Shown in pieces: positions 36,117 through 50,160 of a stretch of DNA of 50,160 nucleotides. The notes beneath the pieces are model-generated. The model was not told where the DNA came from. It did not search any database and saw only the letters and a list, made by a program, of their open reading frames with translations. Source of the DNA: Klebsormidium nitens (taxonomy: Eukaryota; Streptophyta; Klebsormidiophyceae; Klebsormidiales; Klebsormidiaceae); assembly GCA_000708835.1 (NCBI GenBank), contig DF237572.1, positions 1 through 50,160 of the forward strand, in the 5' to 3' direction. The number at the start of each line of letters is the position of its first letter. Position 1 is the stretch's first letter. Position numbers and translations under genes: made by a program.

Positions 36117-39100
36117 ATGAAGCCTCTGAAGGGCATGACTCCTGACGAGGAACTGCTCGATCTCCAGAAGAAGTATCACCTGCTAGGTGAGCTGGGGTGT
36201 GGGGTCGATTGCATTCTCAAGTGTTTGGAAAAGTCGGTGTGGTAGGTTGCATACTTCAACTCGTGAAACTGTGCTAGGAAATTTTTCATGCAGCTGTTTG
36301 TCGTTGGTAAGGTGCCCAGCAACTGACTCTGTGTGACTATTTCTCAGGTTCCACGACTAGCAATTGCCAGACAGTTGTTGCACTGCGCAGCAACATGTTC
36401 ACCCAGTAGTTTCGAAACACATTGCCTCTTTCAGCAGTAACGTTCAGAGAACGGAAGGAAACCTACTCTGATCATGATTCTGAGCCCGTCGATTTCAAAT
36501 CTAGGGGATCTTTGGAGGCCTACTTTCTGTTCAATCAAGCCCTGGTGCTTCTTTCAAGGAAGTTTTAGGTCTTCAGCCCATCAGGGGTTTCCTCTCAGTT
36601 TACTCACAGCCGGATGGAACATCTCTGGGCTCTATCGTAAAAGCATCCAAGGAGCCGACACTTTGGGCAAAACGACAACAATCTCATTGCGGTGTAGAGG
36701 GCGACCGGAAGGCGTACTACGAGACGTCGCAATGGACAATCAAGCAGAACCGGGACACTCTGGCAACGGCCAAGAAGGAGAACAAGGACCTGCGTGCCCA
36801 GCTGGCGGCCATCCAGGCGGGGAACAGCGCGCGGGGCACGAGCGCAGGAAAGGAGACGGCGCGGCAGGAGATGCGCAAGCTGACGGAGCAGGTGGCGGAG
36901 CTGCGCAAGAAGTATGACGACACGCGGCAAAGGTGCCTACGGATACAGGCGCAGGTGAGGCAATGCAGGCATGATTCTTTTGATAGTTGGGGTATGCAGA
37001 CGTGAAGTTGGAGAAATGCCGAGGGAACATCGTCTGTGAGCTTTGCACAGGGGCCGCACACAGTCGGACGGTTGCTGAAAAGACGAAAGACGGAAAAGCG
37101 CGAGAAACAATGTGCTACGAGACAACAAGTCAAGTCTCTGGCGATGCACAGCTGTCCAGGGCAAGTCGGATGCGCACCTGCTGCAGCTTATGTGCATCGA
37201 AATTGCCGGTCTACTAGAGGCTTGGTGTCCTCAGAAGATTGCAGACAAAGAAACAGGTTGGATGCGGGGCGATAGTCTTGTGGGGACATGTCAAGTGAAG
37301 GAAGTACCAATACAGTGTTAGACGTTCAGACCGTCGTCATTCTCTTAGTCGACAAGTGCTTTCCTCCAGAAAGCCAGTGTCCCGATCCAAAGAATCTGCC
37401 GCTTTTGCCGCAGGTGGACAAACAAGAAGCGGACACCAAAGCCCTGGAGATCGACGCAGGGGTGTACGGGGCAGACACGGACCCGTCCGTGCAGCAGCAC
37501 ATTCGCATCTTGGAAAACCGATTAGACAAGGCGCTCATCAAGTTCAACGAGGCGCAGTCCATCAAGCGGACGTACGAGCAGATTGTGCGGCGGCTGCGCG
37601 AGGAGCGCATCACCTTTGACAACCAGGTGGGGCAGTCGTACGGCATCGAGAGGCCCGTAATGGTCTTGAGTATGCTGATGTCGCATAAATCTCGTGCCGT
37701 TCGTGGAAGGACGGTTGAACCCGTTACGATTTCTGAAGGCGACTACTAACGAGGAGCCGGGAATGTCTGCGACCAGAAACGAGGCTCAGCAATCAGCTAA
37801 ATTTCAGTGGGTGGTTTGCAGCGCAGAAATTTGGTTCGCTCGTAGGCGTCCTCGCACTCAAAATATTTGTGACCAGATGCAAGTCGAAACGGGAAGCGCA
37901 ACCGCAACCGCAACCACACCAACCACGGGAAGATGTGGAGGCTTTGATCGCTGAAGCAATGATTTGTGGTGCCCTCTGCAGTTGGCGGCAATTGGGCGCA
38001 CGCTGAAGGCTAAGGAGCACGACCTGGACGACTTGATTCTGATGTCGCACGAGGCCAACCACGCCAAGGAAATAGCCAAGGCCGACCTCGCCAGGGTGAG
38101 CCGCGTACGGCAGAATTAACCCTCAAAGAAGGGCTTGCCACGTGAAGTAGGTTGCTGCTCGTGGTTTGGAAACGTTCTGGTATTTTTGAAGCACCTCAAG
38201 ATTGTTGTTTTCACTGCCTCTTTTGATGGCCCGTCGCCACGTCCATGGAGCAGAATGTCAGGGCAAATATTCTGGGTAACCGCGAAAAACGCGTTAGTTT
38301 ACTGGAAGAGATTCACTGGCTTTGAGCGAGTCCACGGTTCTCCACCCACGGAAGGAATGAGTTCCAAGCTCCAGGGGATTTTTTCGGAAAGGCCTCCTGT
38401 GCTGCGTAGGTGCCACGTGGACGCACTTGGGCGCCTCGATTGATGCGAAGAAACGGGTATGATTGTCGGCTGACGGCAACACTCCGGGTAAAGCCATATC
38501 CGAGGCGTAAATATGACGAATCGGTATTCACCAACAGTTACTGGGCGCGTTGCAGGTGGACGGCGCGATCCATCACGAGCGCGGGGCGCGCGAGCGCGAG
38601 CTGGCGGACCGGCGCGCATACGTACTGGCGCTGCAGAACCGGGCCAAGCTGGAGCTGTCGTCGCGCATGGAGATGCGCGATAAGAACAGGAAAGATCTCC
38701 AGACAGAGGTAAGCTGCCGCGCACGCCAACTTGGACATGCGCCTGGGGCGAAGCTCGTTTATCATCTCGGATTCCATTTTTGTGCGATAGGCTCTGCGAA
38801 TCAAAGGGCGAGTCATACATGCTTGCCCCGACACCCGAGAAGCACATTCGGGCCAGCTCGAGTGGCCGCTGCGTTCTAATTTTCGACCTTTCAGAAATCG
38901 TGTAAGCTTTGTTCAAGAATGTTTGATTGTCAGGTACTTTGAACCATCTAAGCGATCGCCCCTGATGATTGCTCGCATTCGCAGAAAGATTTCCAAGCAT
39001 CAAAGTGCCGAATCTTTCGTGTCCTAGTCTGAAGCGCACAAGCCTGCCTCTGCGCAGATGCTGGACGAGGCGGCGTCGGGCGACGCGCGCACGCCGGGCG

Positions 39101-41424
39101 ACGGCAAGGGCGAGGGCGGCGAGGCGCGGAGCGCGGCCGCGCTGGACGAGGTGCAGAAGAAGATAACGTCGTACGAGGAGGCGTTCCGCAAGATTAAGGA
39201 GGCCACCGGGCTGACGGACGTGAATGAGGTCATCCAAAAGTTCATGACGCAGGAGGAGACGGCCAATAACCTGAAGCACCTCACGCGCGAGACGCAGGGC
39301 AAAATCGACGCGCTCAACGAGGAGACCGCGGCAGCCAAGGTCAGCCGCGTTGCCGCCAAGAGGAGCGCAGGGTGCTGAGGGATCAATCGGCCATGCTTGT
39401 GGCATGCCTTGGTGATACGGTCTGCTTTTCGACCAAAGGTGCCTGCTAGTAATGAAATCCAGTCAGCTAGAGCTGCTCAGTTACTCTCGAGAGATCTTTC
39501 ACAATGATCATACAGAGTGGGCTAGGGTCTTGCCCGGCGGCGAGAAATTGGCCCCCTTGAAAAGCGGCGCCTCACACAAGGCCACCCTTTCTCTGCACAC
39601 ATCCACTGCTCATCCCTCCCCCCAAGTTCTTCCGAACCGTCGTCAAACCCTGCCTCTACGATCCAAAGTGAAAAACAGTTGGTCACCAGACTGCTGCGCA
39701 AACCACTCCCTCACCCTGCTCCGAAACTACTTCCCTGTATTCTCATGAACATCCTTTTGCAGGCCAAGGTCGAGGAGGTGAAGTACTCCGGTTCGGGCGT
39801 GGGTGGCGGACGGCGGCTGGTGGACGAGTTTGAGGCGCGGCTCGCGGACGCGAATGCCAACTGCGAGCGCGCGCAGAAGAAGTACGAGCGCGTGGCCAAG
39901 ATCCTGGTGAACATGAAGGCCGGCACGCAGCACGTGGCGGACAAGCTGGAAGTCATCAAGACGGACCAGGCACGTGACTTTGCCGCAGAGTGTTTTGTTT
40001 TCCAACGTAGGACGAAAGGGAAGGTTTCAGAATTCGGCTCAAAAGAAATGCGCGCTTTGTCTCGAAAACGGTTACCTTGTACACAGCAAACCTTTTGATC
40101 CACACCCCTGATCGATGTGAATGCTAAGCCTTGGAACGGCATAGATTAGTGAAAAGCCACTAAGACCGAAGGACTCAACCTGATTGCAAGTGGCCGAATG
40201 AAGTTTCGCAGCCAACTCTTTCGGCAAGCAGCCGCGCATCATACTTATTAAAAACGAGTCCCTTGCTAACGCTCCTTCGGGGCGAACCACAGACAAAAGT
40301 AGGCGACATGAAGTGTGCCATCAGTCAGCCGCCAAATCTGAAAATGGATTTGTACCCACCATGACGCCTTGACGTCTTACGATGTGCAGCCGGGCCAGGC
40401 GCAGCTGACGGACGAGAGCATCGCGGACGTCCTGCAGCAGTGCGAGCAGCGGCTCATCCGGACGCTGGACAGCTTCGCGGGCGACGACGAGCTGGCACGT
40501 GCCGTCGAGGAAGTGGAGATGGCCCGCAGCACCCCGTCGGGGGGGGACTCTAGTGACGGCGCCCTGGACCAGCGGATGCAGAACAACGTCCGGATCGGTG
40601 TGAATGCGCACGTGACAGGGGATGAGGAGAGCGACGGCTACTTCACCGATGATGAGGAGGTGAGGGGAACGTAACCGGGTTCTCAATTGGTAGCCCCATA
40701 AGGTTATTGCGCTCAAAATGGATGTAGGAAAGTTGGATTTCAAGATAAAGCGGTTTGTTTGGACGACGCATGTAAGGGCGCTCTCACGTGCATCCCTTAC
40801 GACCTGCATGAGCATGGGAGAGGTCGGTTCGCAGCTCCTCTACAGTGCGCATCCGATTCCGAGGTTCTTGTGCTAAAAAACTCCGTTACCCTGCTTTCCT
40901 ATCTCCAAAGTTGGACGAGTGTGAACAGATTCGAGGGTCAATATGCTCGCAAACATTCTCGTCCTGGACACAATATCTCGAGGCTTCTATCACTGAAGTT
41001 TCTTCGTCAATTCTTGACGACGAGGGCAGCCTATCAAAGGGACGCTCTACTCTCCTGCTTTGCTGGCTTCGCTCAGCTGGCCGTCACGTCCGCACCCGAG
41101 CGCCTCGCATAAAGTCGGCATAATCGAGCGCGTGCAGCGTCTAGGAATCCTCAGATTGTTGTTCATCTTGTTTTGCAGGATGAGCGGGACGTCCCAGACC
41201 GGTTGTTCGTCAAAGCAGCGTCGCTGCAGATGATGCAAAAGGCGGCGCAGCGCTTCAAAAAGAAGATGGGCCGATTCACGTCCATGGCAGGGCGACACAG
41301 CCCGAGCGATCACGGCCTCGGCTCTGAGTCACCGCTGTCCACCTTGTCGCCCAACTGGGGCTCTAGCACGCCCCCGCCCGTCAAGGGCAAGGTCAGCCAG
41401 GGCAAAAAGGCCGACCCGGAATAA
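36117..41424 (+). CDS. CCDC151: CCDC151/ODAD3 (ODA10) family outer dynein arm assembly coiled-coil protein
   Basis: Coiled-coil protein needed to assemble or dock outer dynein arms. Nine exons join in phase: 36117-36186, 36698-36954, 37414-37626, 37982-38095, 38556-38708, 39058-39339, 39763-39969, 40390-40659 and 41179-41424, giving 603 aa (human CCDC151 is 595). The family N-terminus is clear across the first splice: DLQKKYHLLEGDRKAYYE then TSQWTIKQNRDTL. Later blocks are HIRILENRLDKALIKFNEAQ, RTYEQIVRRLREERITFDNQ, FRKIKEATGLTDVNEVIQKF, EEVKYSGSG, AKILVNMKAGTQHVADKLE and LTDESIADVLQQCEQRL. Most of it is predicted coiled coil. The tail is acidic (GDEESDGYFTDDEE), then basic and Ser/Pro-rich, ending KKADPE. 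The intron after exon 7 appears to use a GC donor (CAG/GCACGT), since the available GT sites break the frame. The close relatives CCDC63 and CCDC114 are alternatives, but the N-terminal block favours CCDC151. It is divergent to the dynein gene. Confidence 0.88.
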
Positions 41425-41796
41425 GGGCGTCTTTGAGTAACTTTTTGGCTTCACTCCAGGGCGACGTGCGGCACAAAAATGGGAGATCCGTTGGAGACGC
41501 CAAGCGTGGACACTGCCATACCCACGATTGTACTCTACCGCTCAGAGAATCAATCTATATATCCAGAGAACCGTGCCAACTTCTTAAGTGCATTTTGAAC
41601 GGCAGGATTTGCATGCGAGAATACACCAGTGTGGTTACGAATGCAATGACAAGAGCTCAGCACGGCGCACCAGTAACGTGCCCAATGAGAATATTGTGGA
41701 TAAGCTAGGTGCGTTCGGTGCAAAGCCTGCTGGGTCCACATGCGCGGGAAACCCCCAGCATGGAAATGCACTAGTGACGGCTAGGTGACCGGCCAG

Positions 41797-41804
41797 TATA
41801 TATA
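41797..41804 (+). promoter_or_regulatory. candidate TATA box
   Basis: TATATATA followed by GGAGCC lies 77 bases upstream of the ATG of the small frame at 41881, a spacing compatible with a short 5' leader. It stands out because most starts in the window have no such box. Function is inferred only from position. Confidence 0.3.
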
Positions 41805-41880
41805 GGAGCCAGATCGACGCTACGATTCCTTCTCGGTCTTTGCAAAGTTAGCAAGCCACTGCTGACAGCTGCATGCACAC

Positions 41881-42150
41881 ATGTATTGCATTGAGATTGA
41901 CATGGCACGCAGCCCACAGTGCAATATCGTGTACGATACCCCCAGGCTTGCAAAAGCTGTTCAATATCAATTGCTTGTGTTAAGAGGACCGTTGCAGGTC
42001 AGCCGAAAGTCAAATGGATCATCATTTTCTTTGGTTGAGGAGTTCACGCATGTCGGGCGGGATACTTTGCCACAAGGAACGGAAATTTGCGCAACTGAGC
42101 GGCACTGTATAAGATTGATTATGAAACACAAAGCCTATGGCCTAGGATAG
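41881..42150 (+). CDS. possible small hypothetical protein, 89 aa
   Basis: An uninterrupted frame of 89 codons starts at an ATG 77 bases downstream of a TATATATA box, in the spacer between two convergent genes. The product has no signal peptide, membrane segment or motif I recognise, and its composition is not strongly protein-like. It may equally be 3' untranslated sequence of the CCDC151-like gene. It is listed because of its position after the TATA box. Confidence 0.2.
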   Translation: MYCIEIDMARSPQCNIVYDTPRLAKAVQYQLLVLRGPLQVSRKSNGSSFSLVEEFTHVGRDTLPQGTEICATERHCIRLIMKHKAYGLG

Positions 42151-42567
42151 TCCCCGAATCTTCACAATACTTCCATGCATGCCTTTGCGAGGTGCTCCTA
42201 CGCCTATGTGTGTCAAGTCTGCCTACAGCGTTCTATCAATCCTTCATACCAGTACAGGTTCTATCCATGTCACATCTTAGAAAGCTTTAAACCCAAAGCA
42301 CTTCAAGATCCACTAGCCTCCTAGACCTGTTTGTCGCTAGCCTCCTCGCCTTGGTGGCAACGTGCTACTGCATACAGCTAACGAAAGCAGGCCCCCAGAG
42401 CTCTTGCTTCCTTCAATGCAGTCCATTATGAATTGGGCGTCGTTTACCCAGCAACTATCCCTACTTGATCTAGAAAAAGTACAGTGTCCTACACAAAGCA
42501 AGCTCCTCTACACGGTGAGTACGTCTTCCCTTCGATCTATCCCCTCAGAGCTATAACACGAACAACA

Positions 42568-45624
<3,057 letters not shown>

Positions 45625-47632
45625 GTCAAGAGAGTGCCCAGAATTGCCAGGCGGATTTCCCCTCCGAACAGCGACCATGTGCCTCCTTTCAAGCAGCAAG
45701 GATGGCGCCCTGAAACACCAGAAGACTGACCCAATGAACACTGTTGACACTCCGCGCTTGCAGTTGGCCGCGCCTCAGGCTCATGCAGGCAGCCTTGGAA
45801 GTCACGCAGGGTGCATTCCCCTTCCTGGAAGCCAGTAGAGAGAACCTGTAATGGCGTCACGACTTAGGTAGCCCCACTGGGCGCAGGCTTGGGCCGGCGC
45901 TTCCCGTAGTCCCTAATCCCCGGATCGCCAAAACCCGGAATCTTGAAAATCCCGGATTGCACAATGCTCGTCGACAAAATCGCGCACCGCGGGGGGGACG
46001 ATACGTGCGTCGCCGCAGGTCGGGCTGGCGGTAGCCGCTACGGTGGCGGGCTCGGCCCGGGTATCCTCACTTTATGCATTTTCCCGGCATTTAACCCTAT
46101 TAAATCTGCGCGGTCCTAGAACCCCCATTACCAGAGCCGAACTAGCATGGAGTTCAGCGCGGCGCTCTGGGTCTGCCACCAGTGCGTTCATGGTTAGGCT
46201 ACTCTACTGCTCTTCTTAAAGAGATGTTATTGAAAGTCAATGCTCGGTTGGTCTCACCTGTTCATACTCTCGCAAGCTATTTCCGGCTCATACATTCTTC
46301 TTGTGTGGTTAGTCGCCAGGCCCCGTACATGAGATCTCCGAATTTGGGTTGAGCTAGCGTGGACCTGGGGTTATTGCAAGCTATCAAATAGCGTAGAAGC
46401 GCTGGATAGAGAAGATGAGGCCCTTCAGATCCGGACTGCATTAAAGATGGAGCTTTTGTAGCTATGGTTTTCCTCGGACGCTGAAGGATTTGGCTCATTA
46501 CATTCATTTGACCTTTCAGTGAAACCTTTGATTTTCAGAAGGCTGCCTGCATGCCGCTAGTCAACAGCGCTAGCAGGAAGTGCGGTTGTGCTTTCAGCAG
46601 GCTTTAAGCCTGCTATGCAGCTAGCTCTAACAATATTGTGAACTTACTAGCTCATACTTCTTTGCAGTACGCACAACAATCGCCTGGCCGCTTTCAAAAG
46701 AGAGACCGGTGGTCGGTATTCTGGCTGGCAAATGCCTCGTGGAGAAAAGGCCATTCTCCAGCTCCAGGTGCTTCAATTTTTGTGCCAATGCCTCTTTTGG
46801 AAGATTGCTCTGTTCATAGCACTAATTTTATGTCCACCAAGAATGTCTTTCCGCATAGCCTAAGGTCACTGCAGCCCGCTCTAGGATGTGGGGAATACTG
46901 CCGTGCGTCGGTGTCCTGCTGAACAGTGGTTCTTTTGATCAGGAATTTTAACTTACCATCTATTGTCTGGGAGGAAGTTCTCCAGATCTGCTCTCATGGG
47001 GGTTCTGGGATCATACAAGTGCAGGCTTCCAACTTTAGGGTTAGGAAGGGTGGAGTTGGTTCTTTTCTTCGGAAATTTCTCCTGGTTCTCCTGATTCTCC
47101 TGGTTCTTTTCTTCGGAAATTTCATCTAACCATCTATTGTCTTATGCTTGTCTTATGCAATCGGAGAAAGTTCCACTCAAGATCAGGTTTGATTGGGGGA
47201 TCATATAAGTGCACGCTTCCAACATTGAGGGTTTTAGAACGCGGGATGTTTCTTCTTGAGGCTTACCTACGCCTGGTTCTTTGGCCCTCAACCTTTGTTT
47301 AGGTTCTTGCTCGGAAGCGTTGTCGAAACTTAAAGCTCAATCTGCTTCAGCAAATGTCTTTGTGCGCTAGCGCATCAACACGGTTACGTTTTAAACCCTC
47401 AATGCTTTGAGCATTCGAAGGGAGCACACAATCAGGAATCCTAGGTACTTCTCTGCTTTGCTGGACGGGCGATACTCAAACATGCTCATGCTCAGTACTC
47501 GATAGATCATCAAACGCGTCTTCGTACAGAGAGTCCTCTCAACTTGCCAATGTACCTCCTCACATCCCTTCTTCGGGAACCTTGCAAGTCCATGTGCTTT
47601 AAGCCATTTCTCACTCAAGTTTTCTTTTGCAG
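45625..47632. other. gene-poor spacer with diverged repeats
   Basis: This 2 kb should hold the promoter of the cytidylyltransferase (minus) and the upstream part of the gene that begins by 47633 (plus). Bases 45950-46070 are unusually GC-rich, next to several CCCGGAAT/CCCGGATT-like words. Bases 46950-47240 hold diverged direct repeats. Earlier exons of the 47633 gene may lie here, but I could not identify them. Confidence 0.4.
47058..47122. repeat. direct repeat with CTCCTGGTT microrepeats
   Basis: GGTTCTTTTCTTCGGAAATT plus T occurs at 47058-47078 and again at 47102-47122, separated by TCTCCTGGTTCTCCTGATTC-type short repeats. The pair lies within a larger, more diverged direct repeat in which CCATCTATTGTCT...GGATCATA-AAGTGCA-GCTTCCAAC occurs twice, near 46958-47032 and 47131-47220. 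Confidence 0.7.
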
Positions 47633-49619
47633 ACGGCGTACCCTAACCTCGTGCAGCTTCACGAGACGGTCACAATTCCAGAACTCAACAGCCCGGATTT
47701 ACAAAAGCGCTTGGCCACTGGAGCGGCGCACTTTGTCAGATGCCCTCTTCTGACCCCTGTCGAGCAAGTCCAACTCCTACGCGCAACATATTCCGTTTTC
47801 TCATCAACCTCTTTCTCCGCAAAGAGAAAATTGGGGGTTGCCAACAAGATGGAAGCGGAAGATGGGGTTGTCACCCAGGTTCGTGGGGTCAAGAGCGCCG
47901 AGTTTGCCCTGTACCCATACATAGACGATCCATGCCAAGATCTTGGTGGCATGGGGGTTCGTGAGCAGCACGAAAGGCCTAAAGACGGGCAGACTTTTGC
48001 GGAGGTCTTCAAGAGGCACGGTCTAACCAGAAAGGGCCTGATTGACGTCGAGCCGGAAGACCCAATGAACAAGAACAGAACGTCCTTTGCAACCGTCATA
48101 CAAGATTTGCTACACAAAAAAGGTGAGCCTGAGAATATGACTTTGCAAGCTCTCTTTCACTGCTAGTGGGCTACCAACTTCATGCTCTTCTTCATCTCCT
48201 CTTTTTTTTTAGGACAAACTCGTAAGGCAGGAGTCTACATAAGAACACACTCATTGGCCGTACAATCAGCCTCACTCGTCATCTATTCGACCCTCGCACG
48301 CTCTCTCTTCAATATGTCTTGGTCACTTTCTCCTCGTAAGGTTTGTTAAGGAAATTTTGCATCTTGTTTAAAGCTGCTCGTTTTTCTAGTTTAGCACGCC
48401 TCTTCCGGCCTTGGATCGATCGGAGCTTGGAAAATGTAAGTAACTCAACATTTCGCACATCGTTCAACTGACCCCAAGTGTGAAGTACCATACTATTGAA
48501 ACAAGCACTATAACGGATTCATTTTGGCAGCACGAAGTACAAGACTTGTCCTTCCGACCTTTCGCAGGCGTGCAATGGTCTCCGGACGACGACTTTTTGT
48601 CTGGCCCCAAAGTCCCCCCCGGCGTGTCTCCACACAAGGTCACAGGATACGTCAAGCAAGACGGCCACTTCACCTTGGACCATGCCGAGTGGATTGGTGC
48701 GGTTGCCGCCAACCTTCTTGGGCTGCTCTTCCCTCACCTTACTGCTGGCTACGTCACCAACTCCCTCTCTGGCCTCGGCCTCAAAACCGACGAAGAAGTA
48801 AGCCTCTTGATTTCTGGCCATGATAAATGTGGCCATGATCAATGTGGCAATGACTGATGTTGCCCTCGGATAGATCTATGCTTTCATTAGGCCCGCTGGC
48901 GCCAAATCTGATGGGGCAGAAAGCTCCTTCACCTCTCGCTTAAATTCTTTTACTACATCAATCTCAAACCAGGTTGCCTTCGGTCTGCGTCCATGTTGCG
49001 ATCATAACATTGGTACATCAAGCTTGCACCCCCTTCAATCAACCTTTTAGGTCCACTTTGAATTGGATATCCCTGACTTTGGAAACGCCACGTACAACCC
49101 TTGGTTCATTTTTTAGATATGGTTTGTGCAAATGTTGCCGCTGACCGTGCAATCGTGGATTCTGTCGACGAGTTCTTTGTCGCGCTTGTTCGCAAACTTG
49201 CAAGGCCTACCTTCACGGAGGCCTAATTTCGAAGCAATCATTCAATGCATTTCCCTATGCAGGTTCTCCAGATCTTGCGCGCGGAAGACAAACGTGCAGC
49301 TCAGGCCAAGGGGAAGAAGACCCTTAGAGATGAGGAGTATGATGCCCTATACGAGGAGTTTGGGGCCCTCTGGTGGGCCCCGGACCTCACTACCTACGAA
49401 GCTGCGAGAAGGCTCGAGGAAGTTCTCGAGCTGTGTTTCGGGGGCCTCTTTACTGAGGCATGCACGCAACGGTGGTTGGACGAGACTGTCCCGGCTGACG
49501 TCCAAGAGCGTCTCAAGTCGTGGACTCCACTACGGAGGTTTTGCTTCGTGAGGGACGGCTCGGTGACCCTGCCGCCCCAGTTCTACCTGGACCATGGAAT
49601 CAAAATCCACATCATGTGA
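47633..49619 (+). CDS. unrecognised multi-exon protein, probably incomplete at both ends
   Basis: Four exons join in phase: 47633-48122, 48395-48435, 48531-48797 and 49263 onward, each with good GT-AG borders. The 41-base exon (encoding RLFRPWIDRSLEN) is supported because it is the length needed to restore frame. The first listed exon starts at an acceptor (TTTTGCAG/ACGGCG), so upstream exons are expected. The frame ends with TGA at 49617-49619, but CAT/GTGAGT just before it is a strong donor, so the gene may continue beyond the window. Notable stretches are NLVQLHETVTIPELNS, KSAEFALYPYIDDP, LSFRPFAGVQWSPDDDFLSG, GYVKQDGHFTLDHAEWIGAV, EEFGALWWAPDLTTYEAARR and VTLPPQFYLDHGIKIHI. It is Trp/Pro-rich, looks soluble, and has one hydrophobic patch (GAVAANLLGLLFPHLTAGYV). 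I do not recognise the family. Confidence 0.55.
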
Positions 49620-50160
49620 GTCTCATGCTCTCTAGTCACTTCTAAGAAGTTCCGCCTCAAAACATGCAAGGGTTGAGAAGTTTAAAGGTTCCAGCTCCCG
49701 CCCTCGTTCTATGGTGCACAGAGCTTTCAGAACACATTGTTTGCTCCTCAATGGTGGATCCCCCTAAAGTCCGAAGGGCTTTTGTTCCCATTCTTCAAAC
49801 TTCCTTTAATGCGGATTAGTTGCGGGGAGAGCTTTGCTTTCACGACTCCAGCTAAATGCCTAGAAATTCTTTCTATCTTTCCGCACTGCTATGTGTGTCC
49901 AGCCCCGCGCCTCTCTCATCACGTTGTTTATAGATGCTCCGGCTTCAGAGGCTCAAGTTTCAAATGTTCCGGAAACCCTCTATTTATTTTATTTTTTCTC
50001 TCTCAATGCTTCTGCTCCAACTTGCGACGTGAGAGGGTATTTGAGAAGAAACGTCTGGACAGCAAAAGGCTCTCTATTTTGACACGTGATGCAACGCGGC
50101 TCACGTGTTTATGGGCTTAAACAAAGGCCTTAGTGGCAACTTCGGGTCAGAGGCTGAAAG
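49620..50160. other. right-end non-coding sequence
   Basis: This T-rich stretch (for example TTTATTTTATTTTTTC near 49985) holds no supported coding region. It is either the 3' region of the preceding gene or an intron of it if the donor at 49616 is used. Confidence 0.4.

Larger units (their letters stand above)
41425..42567. other. intergenic spacer between convergent 3' ends
   Basis: The CCDC151-like gene ends on the plus strand and the cytidylyltransferase ends on the minus strand. The 1.1 kb between should hold both 3' regions. It also contains a TATATATA box and a small plus-strand frame, listed separately. Nothing else is supported. Confidence 0.45.

Noticed and set aside
38299-39405. 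368-codon minus-strand open frame
   Set aside because: It is antisense to exons 5-6 of the CCDC151-like gene and runs through an intron. The plus-strand exons match a known family and phase.
49051-49118. Possible exon encoding VHFELDIPDFGNATYNPWF
   Set aside because: It follows an acceptor-like TTTTAG but has no usable donor in phase before its stop, and exons on either side join without it.

Overview
The window is an intron-rich nuclear segment of a eukaryote, most likely a flagellate-bearing streptophyte green alga (a Klebsormidium-like genome would fit). It carries axonemal genes beside genes usual in plants and algae, has GC-rich exons separated by short AT-richer GT-AG introns, and shows no operon or Shine-Dalgarno logic. 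This placement is inferred from gene content; the sequence does not prove the species.

Layout. 1-1209 (minus): 3'-truncated, intronless stretch of an unrecognised multi-pass membrane protein. 2092-4119 (minus): three-exon KAE1/OSGEP, the tRNA threonylcarbamoyltransferase of the KEOPS complex. 4887-7601 (plus): four-exon alpha/beta hydrolase resembling isoprenylcysteine methylesterase, with a long inserted loop. 8749-34812 (minus): a single axonemal dynein heavy chain that I could assemble as 38 phase-compatible exons, 12,729 nt or 4,242 aa, closest to the single-headed inner-arm DNAH3/7/12 group. 36117-41424 (plus): nine-exon CCDC151/ODAD3 (Chlamydomonas ODA10) coiled-coil protein, 603 aa, needed for outer dynein arm assembly. 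42568-45624 (minus): seven-exon choline-phosphate cytidylyltransferase. 47633-49619 (plus): at least four exons of an unrecognised protein that may run past the window.

Biology. About 60 per cent of the window is ciliary. The inner-arm dynein and the outer-arm assembly factor are transcribed divergently from a shared 1.3 kb spacer, so they could share regulation during zoospore or gamete formation. An outer-arm factor argues for an alga rather than a bryophyte or fern, whose sperm lack outer arms. KAE1 (tRNA t6A), the hydrolase and the cytidylyltransferase (phosphatidylcholine synthesis) are housekeeping neighbours with no evident link to the cilium.

The most unusual local features are two partial duplications of exon edges inside the dynein gene (one would allow an in-frame 33-residue insertion in AAA3), an AAA2 Walker A with Ala in place of its second Gly, GC-AG introns in both ciliary genes, CG-repeat tracts at several splice sites, a perfect 15-bp-stem hairpin near 1.5 kb, and two unrecognised genes at the window ends. 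I found no CRISPR array, rRNA, tRNA or intact transposon.
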